Source: Sipunculus nudus (lineage: Eukaryota > Annelida > Sipuncula > Golfingiida > Sipunculidae). Taken from it: 64,000 nt of DNA. The stretch is taken from the NCBI GenBank assembly GCA_026874595.1, contig CM049320.1:6823464-6887463 (forward strand), written 5' to 3'. The notes under the pieces are model-generated. The model was given only the letters and a program-made list of their open reading frames with translations. It searched no databases and was not told the origin of the DNA. This document shows, piece after piece, positions 22,310 to 33,649 of the stretch. The translations under genes were made by a program, and so were the position numbers. Numbering within the stretch: position 1 is the stretch's first letter; each line of letters begins with the position of its first letter.

Positions 22310-23500
22310 TTTCTTATTTCTTTAACCCAGGCAGTCAGACAGATCTGTATCTGTACTTCAGTTTTCAGTAGCGCCTGTTCAACACGGAGTATAGAAGATT
22401 TGTACCTGGTTTACACCTCGACATCCATCAATTTGCACGGGAGCCTGTCTGTGGAAAACACACAAGTATGTCGCAGATGATGGGTATAAATAACAATGAA
22501 TTGTTCGTTTGTCGATGCATTAAACGCACAATAAAGTGTCACTCATATATCATAAAATACAACCTGTTGAGCCCAATAACATGCACAATATTCTATCACG
22601 GCTGTCTTAAAGTGTGTTGCTGCATAACTTATTTGTTTAAATATCATGTTGTCTTGCGTGTTCATAAAATGATGTTATTAGGTCTCCTCCGTAGAAAGGG
22701 GGTGCTCTAAGGGGTTGATGAGTTTATTTTTTATATTCATAATTGGAGGTAGTGTTAATGTGTTAACCTATTTCCGTCCCTTCGAGTGCAAAACCTTTTA
22801 AAATACTTTCAAATTTTCTTAAATTTAATTTTTTCTTATGCCATTTTTGTATGTGCTATCTGCAATAGGACTGATTTTAGAAAGATAAAATTAGACACAG
22901 TATCAGTCTTAAGTTACATAATTGCACCTGATATATATTTTCCCCATTCTCGCTCAGTTGCAGGACAGAGGGGACGTCCAGTGATAGCATACATCTAGTT
23001 GTTAAATAGCCATTTTGTGTCGTTAAGCTTGGGATACAAAAAAATATAGTTTGATTGTTTCAGCATTTGTCAGCTCCTGTTTAAATTTATCGATTTGAAG
23101 CCAGTTATTTACCTACAATACTTGTAAAATTTATGTGCTTACTCTGGCACACTTAATCTAATTACCTGTTAATGAACTGTAGGTAATTCCTGCTAAGGAA
23201 GGATCTGGTAATGCCTTAGTGACGGATGTTAATTTGTTTATCTCCAAGCTGTCAGTAAACAAGGTACATGCGTCCATATTGACAAACAGAAACTCCATGT
23301 AACTGAAGGTGGTCGGTTGTATACGTGCGGAAGTTCATAGGTCACTAATTGCAAAACGCCATTTCCAAAACTCTGGTTCGTCCGACGTGCCACCAGAGTG
23401 CTTTGTTGAATGTGTTTGGATTATTTTTGCGCCCCTCACAAGTTATACACACGTGGATGCAAACAAAACGAACAATCAATAGTGAAATAGATTTATTTTT

Positions 23501-24997
23501 AATATATATGTGTGTGTACGCGTGTGCGTATGTGTGTATAGGTTTTTGGGTGTCAGTTGGTCGCAGTCATCCAATCACATTGCCTGCTTGTCTCGTTTCT
23601 TCATCATGGGTCATTATTTTCTTTTTTTTCAAGTTTTGTTTATCGGGTCATATTTTTTACGTCTTTGATTAACGGGTTGGAGGATACTGTAACTAGTGGT
23701 GGGCCGATCATCCAGTTTTATCGAAAGTCAGTCGCTTTGCTGCCACTTTTAAGCGCTTGATAACCAAAGACAACAATCGATAACATCATAATCATGATTT
23801 TTTCCCAGAATGCTTTTAATTAGTATTTTATAGGCCAAATGATGTTTCCATTTTTACAACAATCCGCGCTCGATATAATGAGTCTGTGTTCCCAAATAGC
23901 GCCTGTATATGTAACCGATTGTGACACGGTAGAAGCGAGGACAGAGGACTGAATAAACCTCTGTTAACTGACAGGGAGCTGCAGATTTATTGGGGAGTTT
24001 TCCAAAGTGATGCACATTGCAAATTATGTGCGTTAAAGTGGTCCATAAATTCCTAAGGTATGTGCCAATTAAGCGAGATTCTCTTAGAAATAATCTCTAC
24101 AATTGATGCCAGAAAAATATTTAGCAATTGGAAATGGTTCTCATTTGATTTCAAATAAGGCGGAAGTTTGTCGCTTTAAATAAAAGTTATCCCGACATTC
24201 ATGCTGTCAACTGACTAATTTTGGCATCTAAACCTTGTGACGCGTTGATCTGAATAAACACCTGTCTCGTCAACCCAATCATTCTTGTGATCGGCGGAGA
24301 GGTCACGTGTCATTGACAGAGAGCCAATAAGCGGTTCATAGTGAAAAAATGAACTCATGTGACTTCATTCATGCCTATTTCGCGGGAAAATGTTCACTGA
24401 CATTCTGACGCCTAAACGGTGGTTATATTTTTGCTACCGAGCGTATATAAAGTAAATGACAACAGCTTGTTAAATGAAACCCGCAACTGACGATATCTTA
24501 CGCACGATGTCCACAAATCAAATGTTTGATATTGCAAGAATTGCGTGATTCTGTGGCGATCATGACAGGGTTTTGCGAGCAGTCCGATTTCTGTTGAATC
24601 TTTTCTACCGCCACAGCTGATCAGAACACGCATAGAACTTTTAGGTTGTGTTTCTTTTTAACTGTTTTTGTACATTTATTCCATTTTGTGAACAACCTTA
24701 AAATTATCTGATATTTCCTGAACGTAGGGTGTTTCTCGTTTCGATGTAGATAAGATAGCGATCAACATTGCTTGTTATTCATTAATTACAGAAAAATAAA
24801 ACATGTTCCGCATTAGATACTGTGCCTGTCGTTAATTTTTTCCAGTGCAGTTTGCTGGTACGAAATTACTTACAAGTGGTATTTTTAAATAAAGAAAGTG
24901 ATAATAGACTAGAAAAAATAATGAGAAATAATCCTGAATATCCATGGGTAATATTACAAATTTTAGCACGTTCTTAAATTACACACTACTGCTGGTT

Positions 24998-25039
<42 letters not shown>

Positions 25040-25336
25040 AGAGTATGACCCGTCAGATGCAAAAAGTCGATGTCTGGTACATTTTTTAATTATGATCAAG
25101 CTGAAAACTGGCACTGAAAATCAAACAAAAGTGAAATAGAAAGATTTACAAATAGAAAGAAATACCGAGGCAGTTAACGTTTTACAAATAGATACGTGAT
25201 TTAATATATTTTAGCTTTTACTTTTTTAATTTTTAACACACAAAATAAATATGGGCCTTTAATGTTGTTTGCAGGCCTGTAAAACCAGTATACATGTCGG
25301 CAGTCTTCATAACTGTTATAAAATGAAAGTCCTAGC
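23501..25336. other. Region without recognised gene
   Basis: Only short domain-less ORFs and a GT microsatellite at 25007-25038. No splice-bounded coding segment was recognised. Confidence 0.4.
25007..25038. repeat. GT microsatellite
   Basis: About 16 GT units, following a short TA stretch. Confidence 0.95.
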
Positions 25337-25339
25337 TGG

Positions 25340-27013
25340 TAGTGAAGTCATTTGTAAGGGCGCCTTGCGGTGTCAGCCGTTGCCGTATGGTCGAATGGCT
25401 GCCGTGCGGGGTACGCACGGCTCCCTTTAGCCTCGATCACAACCGGTCGTTCGAGTTTCGTACGGAGTCCATGCGGCGGCCGCGCAGCTCTGCCGACCTC
25501 ATTCCGAATTTTAAAGCATACATATGATCTAAAATCGTCGGATTACTGCCCGAATAGCGAACAAATGTTGGACGATGCCCGAGCGATCTATGTGCAACCT
25601 GTTTACGAGCTCTGAGACCCTGCTGTATTCCTGCCAAAATGCATTTTCGGAGCTCGCAGAGAAGTCGGATGGGCTCCGTTTTTGATATGTGACGGTCCCT
25701 TTAAAACCAGCTTTATATAAAGCAGGAAATACCCATACGGTGGTCGCACGGTGCCAGCGATCGCCGGCCTGGCGCCTGCCGTTCAATGGTCGGGCACCGT
25801 CAATGGACTTGCTCCATGCATAGAATCCACACGGTCACCTAAAGCCGGCGTCTCATATCCAGTGGCCTCCGGCCGAATTTGTGGATCGCCAGAAAGTCGC
25901 CGAATTTCAAGTCCGCCAGAGTGTCAAGCGTATTTTTCGCTTAAAATCTACCCTGTCACATATTGGACTGGGGACGGACGGTGCCCTTTGAACAGAAGAG
26001 AACAAACGTGCCCCGACGCCCCTCAGTAAAACCAACAGCAGTCGAGTGACGCCCGCTCGCCATAATGGCGGGCGCCGTCCAAGTTTCAGTCGATGGTCAA
26101 TTGGTCTGTCGATGCCCGCCCGACACCCGGGAGAAGCCCGACTGGGCTCCGCCCCACTTCTTGCCTTATGACCTCCAACGTCCGCGCTTCGAGTATATAT
26201 CAGATATGTAAAAAGTTTTACACATTATATTTCAGATATATGAGAGAGTGAAGGGCACTACACTGCTAATAAGTAGTAGTGGCCAGATAAGATACCGGCA
26301 AAGAAGATCAAGGGGGTAAGGAAAACTCGTTCCCAAGAACAAGGTGGCACCAGAGCCTGAGTCCACTTCATCGTAGCAGGTACCCGGCCGAGGCCCGTAG
26401 AAACCACCCAACGGCGGCATGACAACAGCACGGAGCGCGCCCGAAGCACGTTCGACTTTGCACAAGTCGGGCGGGATACGGGGGGGGGGGGGGGGGTCGT
26501 TCATGTATCGTAGGGAGCCCATGCGGCGGCCGCTCAGCCCTGCTGACCTCCGTGTGAATTTCAAAGCAAACATATGGTCTAAAATCATCGTATTTTGTTA
26601 GAATATCGATCTAACGAGATGTTGGCCGATGCCCGAGCGGTCCAAAGGGCGACCTGTTTACAAGCTCTGCGACCTCAAAATTCGCCAATGGAAAATCACT
26701 GAATTTAGAACGGTTTTCGATGCCTTTCGAATGTCGGCCGATCCCGCTCCCCTACCAACAGAGTTTCGGAGGTCACCGTCCGGTCGCCGTTCATTCAGTG
26801 AGCGAAAACAAAGGGGATTAAAAATCACATGGTGACCGTAGGGTCTCGTAATCCCACGGCAAGTCGCTGGGTTGAAAACCCGTACGGGGCCCAGCGAATA
26901 TTAAGCTGGGCTTGATGTATGCAATCTCCTCTATACATGGTAGTCGTTACAGGTGCTCTTTTTATTGTGTGACACGGACGTAACTCGTGTTGTGACACCC
27001 TCGCCGGGCCGTT
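25340..27013. repeat. GC-rich repeated block upstream of the LTR element
   Basis: Strikingly GC-rich compared with its surroundings. Two direct copies of about 200 bp (about 25437-25640 and 26495-26695) share CCATGCGGCGGCCGC, ACATATG then TCTAAAATC, GATGCCCGAGCG and CCTGTTTAC, spaced about 1060 bp apart. Overlapping ORFs on both strands are composition artefacts. It may be a composite or old element; I do not recognise its family. A poly-G run lies at 26480-26496. Confidence 0.6.
26480..26496. repeat. Poly-G tract
   Basis: Seventeen consecutive G directly before the second GC-rich direct repeat. Confidence 0.95.
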
Positions 27014-27176
27014 TGTTACATTCTCAGGTAAATCCGTACTGGTTGAACTCTCGTTGTCATGCAAGCCTTGGGCTTTCTCGTCTGGCCGAGGTCATGTGTG
27101 GGCCCTGGTGTGTATAGACACAGTGACGTTTTTCTAGATGATTCTTGAACGTGTGTTTACCGTGTATTGTGTTAAG

Positions 27177-27206
27177 TTCTTCGAATGTTCGAGAAATAGA
27201 AGCTTC
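27177..27206 (+). promoter_or_regulatory. Heat-shock-element-like array in the 5' LTR
   Basis: GAA (27183-27185), TTC (27188-27190) and GAA (27193-27195) are spaced by exactly two bases, the HSF binding pattern. A further GAA/TTC pair is at 27199-27206, and TTC units precede. The array ends 20 bp upstream of the TATA box. It is conserved base for base in the 3' LTR (31063-31086). Confidence 0.5.
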
Positions 27207-27225
27207 TCGGCTTGATGTGAAAAGT

Positions 27226-27232
27226 TATATAA
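27226..27232 (+). promoter_or_regulatory. LTR TATA box
   Basis: TATATAA followed by a G run; identical at 31106-31112. Transcription would start near 27257. Confidence 0.6.
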
Positions 27233-27772
27233 GGGGGCTGTGTTTTAGAGCCGAGAGAGAGAGCAGCAGAGAAGATTCTAGCGGACGCAGAAGCGTGTGT
27301 GTCGGTGTGTGGGACCTTATCCGACGAGTGCGGCAATTATAGATTTTCTTCAGACGTTCTCCTAGATTTTGTGACGAGTCTTGTTTGGACTTCTGTTTAT
27401 TTCGGGATTGTTACAAGAGCTTTACACTGGGCTGTCATTCTCCGAGAGTATACATTTAAAGAATTAACTTATCGTTGTGACGGTGGTTGTATTCAGGTAC
27501 TGTGCATATTGTTTATTTTACTGTGTGATTGTATTGATTTGTTGTTATACCGCTGTTTTACTGTATAATTGTAATGATTTAGTGTATTGTAATGTTAGGG
27601 TTGTTTTAAGAATAAATTATAGTTATTTGTTAACAAAAGACCACTGACCTCTTTGTTCATTCCCCTAGACATTTCACGCTGCCTAGTGTTACAGAATCTG
27701 ATTTTTTTTATTGACAAAATTTGTGTTCATCACGCATACGTAATCTGTTGATTAGGTTCCGTAACATAAAAT

Positions 27773-27790
27773 TGGGGGCTCCTCCGGGAT
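27773..27790 (+). promoter_or_regulatory. Primer-binding site, tRNA-Pro-like
   Basis: TGGGGGCTCCTCCGGGAT lies seven bases after the 5' LTR. It differs at one base from the tRNA-Pro-type primer site of gammaretroviruses (TGGGGGCTCGTCCGGGAT, established knowledge). Confidence 0.75.
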
Positions 27791-27903
27791 GCTTATTAGT
27801 TTTGACAATTTATTAGGCCTTGACTTGGACACATTGCTTTATCATACACTGTTTACAGGATTTATTTCAGTGTTTTTTTTTGTTATTATTTAAAGATCCT
27901 AAC

Positions 27904-29080
27904 ATGGCAGATCTCAAACCTGAGACATTTGTTGACGATCCAGACCCTGATCAACTTGAACAGTTGTCAAAGGAAGAGTTGTTGCGTTTGGGACAACACT
28001 TAGGGCTTGGTGTGAAAAAGCTTTGAGAAAGTCTGATATTATTGCTAAAATCATGCAAGCTCTAGTTAGCAAAGGTTTAATTGAAGAGAGTGAAGTTGAA
28101 ACATAAAAAAATGACAGCCTTGCTATGCAACTAGAAGTTAAAAGTTGGAAATGCAACATGAGCTTGCATTAAACAGTTAGAGAGGGATGAACATGAAAGG
28201 TTAAAAAGAGAAAGACCAGAAAAAGAAAAAGAAATTGAGTTAAAACGACTGGAGTTAGAAAGACTTAAACTAGGACATAGTCTACGTGTTGCCCAAACTC
28301 ACAGTTTTGATATTACTAAACAATTTAGACTTGTCCCAGCTTTTCAAGAAAAAGAGGTTTATAAATATTTCTTACACTTTGAGAAGGTAGCTGAAAATTT
28401 AAAATGGCCTAAGGAAAATTTGACTATGCTGTTACAAAGTGTATTGACTGGCAAGGCCAGAGAAATTTATACAGAGCTTTCAGTAGAAGCTGCTTCTGAC
28501 TATGACCTGGTAAAACGATTAATCCTAAAAGGTTATGAGTTAGTTCCAGAGGCTTACCGCCAGAATTCAGAAATTGGGAAAAGCGCAAAAATCAGACCTA
28601 CGTCTAATTTGTTAGGACAAAAGAGCAGTTGTTTGATCGATGGTGTAGTTCTAAAAATGTAATGAAAGATTATGACAATTTGCGCCAGGTGATTTTGCTT
28701 GAAGAATTTAAGCGCTGCATTAACGCAGGTGTTAAAAATTTTCTTGATGAGAAACACTTTACATTGCTGCTCAATTAGCTGATGATTATTTATTAACACA
28801 CAAAATGTCCTTTACTAGCAAATCACACCAGTCATTCACAAACAAGAATGTAATTCAGTATGGTCAAAAGAAGTTTAAAGCGCAGTCATCCCGTACTAGT
28901 AATCCTGATAGTTCAGCAAAGTCCATTACTACACCTCAGCCCACGTCCACAAGTCCAACAAAGACCAGTCACGTTCAAAGAAAACCTGTAATTACTGCAA
29001 GAAGGAAGGTCATCTAATATCTGACTACTGGAAACTTGCGAATAAACCAAATAGCAAACCTTCTGCGTTGTTTCAAAATC
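27904..29080 (+). pseudogene. gag-like gene, frameshifted
   Basis: It starts MADLKPETFVDDPDPDQLEQ with an acidic N terminus and a SAP-like helical pair, broken by a frameshift at about 28022. A charged coiled-coil (about 28200-28290) leads to a capsid-like segment (about 28300-28560: FRLVPAFQEKE, VYKYFLHFEKV) and a Ser/Thr/Pro-rich tail. Near 28990 one frame shows a CCHC-type knuckle whose last Cys is Tyr (CNYCKKEGHLISDY). At least three frame changes are needed across the region, so no intact protein can be made. Confidence 0.75.
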
Positions 29081-29539
29081 TATGCATAGCATAATACAAG
29101 AGCCAGGCTCTTTTCACGTAAATAAGGGGTACAACTCCTTTATTGACTCTAATAAAGAGTTTGATGCTATGGAGGCCCACGTGCCTTCTAAATCTAAAGA
29201 AGAATCCTAAGCTTGCGGGGTAAAAAACCTCAGTTGATTCCTGCGAGGAATTTAATAAGGCTATGTCCTTTCAAGACTCCTGCGGGGAGTATTCTCTAAA
29301 TGAGGCTAAGTCCTTTTATGACCCTTGCGAGAGTATTTCAAATGAGGCCAGGTCCTCTTATGACAAACAGAAGTTTGTTTCTGCTGAGGAGAATTCCTCT
29401 GTTGACTCCCATGAGGAGTTTGATGATAAAAGGAAGTAGATTCCTTAAATGACTCTGAAAAAGAGTTTATGACTGAGACTGTCAGTGTCAGTTCTTTGTT
29501 TGATGAGGCTGAGGTGATTGAGTTATTAAAGCCATTCAT

Positions 29540-29942
29540 ACATGATGGTTTTGTATAACTTTCAAGTGATTTTTCAGATTATACCCCTATTAGAATTTTG
29601 AGGGACACTGGTTCAGGCCAGACTCTCATGTTAGCAAACACTTTGCCATTTTCTAATAGGTCTTTTACTGGTGCACATGCACTTGTTAATGGTGTGTTTT
29701 CAGACAGGCACACTTCAGTTCCGCTTCACAGTATCCATTTAAAGTCAGATTTGATTTCTTGGAATATTAATGTGGGCATAAGAACTACTTTACCCTTTAA
29801 GGGAATTCAGTTGCTATTAGGCAATGATGTTGCAGGTGACAAAGTACAGCCTGTACCAATAGTGACAGAGAGCCGTCACTTGATCAGGACACTGATCCCG
29901 AAAGTCAGGAAAATCCTGGTTTGTATCCTTCATGTGCTGTAA
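29540..29942 (+). pseudogene. Aspartic protease domain of the LTR element
   Basis: An open stretch with the active-site motif RDTGSGQ near its start and LLLGNDVAGDKV near its end, matching the flap and C-terminal signature of gypsy-type retropepsins. Upstream, 29200-29540 encodes acidic repetitive sequence in broken frames. No RT follows. Confidence 0.75.
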
Positions 29943-30908
29943 CTAGATCTATGGCTAAGAAAAACACACATGAGGATAATGGTCCAGATAATAACACTCT
30001 GGGAGTCACTAGTGACTCGTCTAAGGACTCGCTCGTGCAGGATGCAGCATTCTCAAGGTCAGAACTTATCGCGGAACAGCATAAGGACCCTGATATTTCA
30101 TGTTTGTTTCCCAGGGCAGTTTCTAAAGATGAGCTTTCACAGAACCCAGTTTGTTTCTATGTTAAAAATGGAGTGCTTATGCGTAATGGCGACCACCTGA
30201 TGTATGCGCTGATGATGAGTGGGCCATCAAACATCAAATAGGAATGCCCAAAAGCTTTCGCAATGAAATCGTAAGCATGGCACATGAGGCTCCTTTGTCT
30301 GGCCATTTAGGTATAAATAAAACTTATCAGAAAGTTTGTACACACTTCTATTGGCCTAACCTCAGGAAAGATGTTGTACAATATTGTAAATCATGCCATA
30401 CATACCAGATGGTAGCAAGCCCAATCAGAATCCTTCTAAGGCACCACTTAGGCCAATCTTGCTTTCGAGTAACCATTCAGTAGGATTATTGTTGATTTTG
30501 TCGGACCACTGCCCAAAACAAAATCTGGACATGAATACTTGCTGACAATTATGTGCGCATCTACCAGGTTCCCTGAGGCAATACCATTGCGCCAAATTAG
30601 TGCCAAAAGTGTTGTCAAAGGTCTGACCAAGTTTTTTACAACTTTTGGATTGCCAAAATCCGTCCAGTCTGACCAAGGGTCTAATTTTATGTCTGGCTTA
30701 TTCCAACAAGTTATACTTGAGCTAGGTATAAAACAGTACAGCTCTTCGCCATACCATCCTGAAAGACAGGGCGCCCTCGAGCGTTTCCACCAGACATTAA
30801 AAAACATTGTCAGAACTTATTGCTATGACACAGAAAGACTGGGACGAAGGAATCCACCTATTGTTGTTTGCTGTCAGAGAATCCTTTCAAGAAAAACATT
30901 AAAAGTTT
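29921..30908 (+). pseudogene. Integrase of the LTR element, frameshifted and C-terminally truncated
   Basis: The zinc-binding region (H near GHLGINKTY, then CKSCHTY, so HHCC-like) lies at about 30290-30410. The core follows with the DDE triad positions visible: Asp in IVDFVGPLP, Asp in QSDQGSNF and Glu in GALERFHQTLK. At least two frame changes separate these parts. The C terminus ends abruptly at the 3' LTR. The peptide between protease and integrase (YPSCAVTRSMAKK) is continuous with both, arguing that they were adjacent in the ancestor. Confidence 0.8.
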
Positions 30909-31637
30909 AATCCGTACTGAATGAACTCTCGTTAACATGCTAGCCTTGGGCTTTCTCGCCTGGCCGAGGTCACGTGTAGACTCTGGTGTGTAGATTCACA
31001 GCGACGTTTTTTTCTAGATGATTCTTGAACGCGTGTTTACCGTGTATTGTGTTAAGTTCTTCGAATGTTCGAGAAATAGAAGCTTCTCGGCTTGAGGTGA
31101 AAAGTTATATAAGGGGCTGAGTTTTAGAGCCGAGAGAGAGAGCAGCAGAGAAGATTCCAGCGGCCACAGAAGCGTGCGTGGGACCTTATCCGACGAGTTC
31201 GGCAATTTTAGATTTTCTTCAGACATTCTACTGGATTTTGTGACGAGTCTTGTTTGGACTTCTGTTTATTTCGGGATTGTTACAAGAGCTTAACACTGGA
31301 GTGTCATTCTCCGAGAGTATACATTTAAAGAACTTATCGTTGTGACAGTGGTGGTAGCCAGGTACTGTGCACATTGTTTATTTTACTTGGTGATTGTACT
31401 GATATGTTGTTATACCGCTGTTTTACTGTATAATTGTATTGATTTAGTGTATTGTAATGTTAGGGTTGTTTTAAGAATAAATTATAGTTATTTGTTAACA
31501 AAAGACCACTGACTTCTTTGTTCATTCCCCTAGACATTTCACGCTGCCTAGTGATACAGAATATGATTTTTTTATCTCCTTGACAAAAGTTGTGTTCATC
31601 ACGCATACGTGATCTATTGATATTAGGTTCCGTAACA
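30909..31637 (+). repeat. 3' LTR, 5' end missing or degenerate
   Basis: It matches the 5' LTR from AATCCGTACTG onward and ends GTAACA. The first ~20 bases of the LTR and a clear polypurine tract are not visible. TATA is at 31106-31112 and AATAAA at 31476-31481. Confidence 0.85.
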
Positions 31638-32726
31638 TAGTAAATCTTGGACAACCTAAACTCACAGGATTTAAAGGAACTTTGGGATTTCCATGTCCAA
31701 AACTCTCGTGGCAAGTCCTTTCCAAAAGCTGTTTTCCTTTCCAAAGCTGGTACCCCTTCACGTTTATATACGCAACTCCACCAAAGTCAATGGTTAGGAA
31801 ATGATCACCGAATGGAAGATTGTGGGGTTCCCAAAGATCAAGTGTGCAGGGAACTGGTCATTGAGATTTTAATTTTTCAGGAGATATGCAAACGTGACAT
31901 GTAAACTCCTCACATTTAATACAGTTCTCCTTGCCACAAACAGGATGTCATGGAGGCACTTAGAGTCGGATGCTTTATGTAATGGGGACTCCCTATTGGT
32001 CCATCGATGAAAACGGTAGAATTGCAACTGGCGGACACTTCGCTTCAGTCAGTCATAACTAGTGCACATTCAGATCCACCAGTCTTCGAATATCGAGGTT
32101 ACAACCGACATTTTACTTCACAGCCTCTCCAGACAGTGTTCATCAACTCGATAAACATAACCACAACATGGTGGCATTTCAGTCTGGCAAGAATCACTCG
32201 CGACACCTGCCGGCGACGCCTGTCACTGAATGTTCAACTGCGTTATATCGACCAGACAGATCAAGTTTTGTTTCATTTCAAAAATGAACTTACCCCTCTT
32301 TATATAGTGATGTGTCTGCATTACGGAAGATTGGAGAAAGGTTTAGCCTCAAAGGGTTGCTATACGGAACAGAATGAGTGTAATGTGACACATATGTTAC
32401 ATTTATTTCAATCAACATCTTGCAGATGGCATGTTCTATCAAATGAGAATGAAAAAAAAAAAATCAAATTAACAATGGCGGAATAACGTAAAAAGAGGGG
32501 TCCCGCCCGGGAGGAAGTACTGACAAAACCATAAATGAGGTGCCCACGTCCAGAAAAGGGAATGTCCTGGCCGCAAATATTGGTCTGAGCCCCTTAAAAA
32601 TTTGTGGCAGCTGACAAAGGGGTGTGATCCGGAAAGAAAAGAAGTGTTTATTCAACTGTTTTACCAAGTCGCATGTATCAAATGGTTCATATCACGTTGA
32701 GGACACAATAAAGGACATATCAATGC
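31638..32726. other. Region between the LTR element and the exon relic
   Basis: The longest ORF is 32007-32486 (+), 159 codons. It has no recognisable domain, and I cannot say whether it is coding. Nothing else is recognised. Confidence 0.3.
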
Positions 32727-32840
32727 CTTGGTCCTATCGTGTATCGTGTAATGATCGTGTTTTTTTTTTCAGACTTCCTGTGTTCGGGTCCAGCGCGATA
32801 GAATCATTCCATGGTGTACAGAAAATCAGCAGCTCACGAC
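32727..32840 (-). pseudogene. Broken copy of exon 3 of the PQQ dehydrogenase gene
   Basis: Minus-strand sequence encodes RELLIFCTPWND followed by IALDPNTG, matching exon 3 of the gene at 50111-50240 (RDLLIFCTPWNDLIALEPTTG). The acceptor-side AAAG is kept. A net 16-base loss disrupts the frame, and the donor reads GC in place of GT. Flanking intron sequence (ACCAA..., TTCATAT) also matches. So this is a genomic duplicate, not a retrocopy. It lies 5.2 kb beyond the 3' end of the intact gene. Confidence 0.85.
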
Positions 32841-33649
32841 CTTTACAACATAAATGAAATGATGACTAGTATAACGAGCATAACAGCAAGGTGGTCATGG
32901 AACACGGGTTGTCGTCAAGCAGGTCCCCACTGTTTGAAGAGGAAACATATTATACAGACTTCACATGTTTTATTAATTTTGCCAAGATTCTTTTTACATC
33001 TTTGTCTGTACCCAGTGTTTTTTTTTTAATTTCAGGCTTACGCAAAAGCCACTCCACTAAAGCCAACTTTGAGCTTGCTTGAGGTGATTGGACATGGGTC
33101 CTAGATGACGTCATTAAATAATGGTGCGAAACCGAACACATGGTTGGATTAAGTTGCAAGGTTTTGCCATGTTGACAAATTGACTACTTTTGCAGACTGC
33201 CATCTGCTGTCATCTATCGGTTGATTTCTACACCAAACGATCCAGGCTTTCTATGTAGAAAGCACAAAGCTTAATTGCGGGCCAAGCTTTTTGAATTATG
33301 TAAACCTGGACTCACTTCCAAGAAAAGCATTCACAAGATACCGGTCACCGGGTATGTCATGACTTCCACTTTAAGAAATATAATAAATTAATAACATAAA
33401 ATCAACAAGTTGTTTCAACGGCACATCATCTGTGCAACTTAGATGCACAGTTTCAGGTGTTAATTAGGGCATATAAATACCAGCCTGATTAGCCCAATTT
33501 ACAATATGAAAGTGTCTTCTACCGGTGGCGAGGACTTTAGGCATATGACTCCGACACTTGAGAGGAATTGTTGGAATCAGAATAGATATAAACTGATGTT
33601 ACTTCTTTACATTCCAAAATACAGGCCCTATATTAATTGCTGCCACTTT

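Larger units (their letters stand above)
19430..23500. repeat. Segmental duplication, copy 2 (partner 235-3875)
   Basis: Diverged partner of 235-3875, with shared anchors listed there. It additionally carries the 336-bp tandem triplication (20089-21085) and exon 1 of copy C (22178-22309), which are not seen in copy 1. Confidence 0.7.
27014..27766 (+). repeat. 5' LTR
   Basis: It begins TGTTAC and ends GTAACA, a short inverted pair typical of LTR ends. It contains a TATA box (27226-27232) and a polyadenylation signal AATAAA (27611-27616). It is highly similar to 30909-31637. Confidence 0.85.
27014..31637 (+). mobile_element. Degenerate Ty3/gypsy-type LTR retrotransposon, protease-integrase order, no RT seen
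   Basis: Two direct LTRs flank a 3.1-kb interior with a primer-binding site, a gag-like region, an aspartic protease and an integrase, all broken by frameshifts. No reverse transcriptase or RNase H is recognisable. The integrase follows the protease directly and then runs into the 3' LTR, which lacks the first bases of the 5' LTR. This fits a GmR1-like element (protease-integrase-RT order) that lost RT/RNase H and the LTR start in one deletion. A plain internal deletion of a normal gypsy element is the alternative. No target duplication is recognised. Confidence 0.9.

Noticed and set aside
25342-26588. Several overlapping ORFs on both strands in the GC-rich block
   Set aside because: Stops are rare in GC-rich DNA; the frames overlap, have no domain and change between the two direct repeats.
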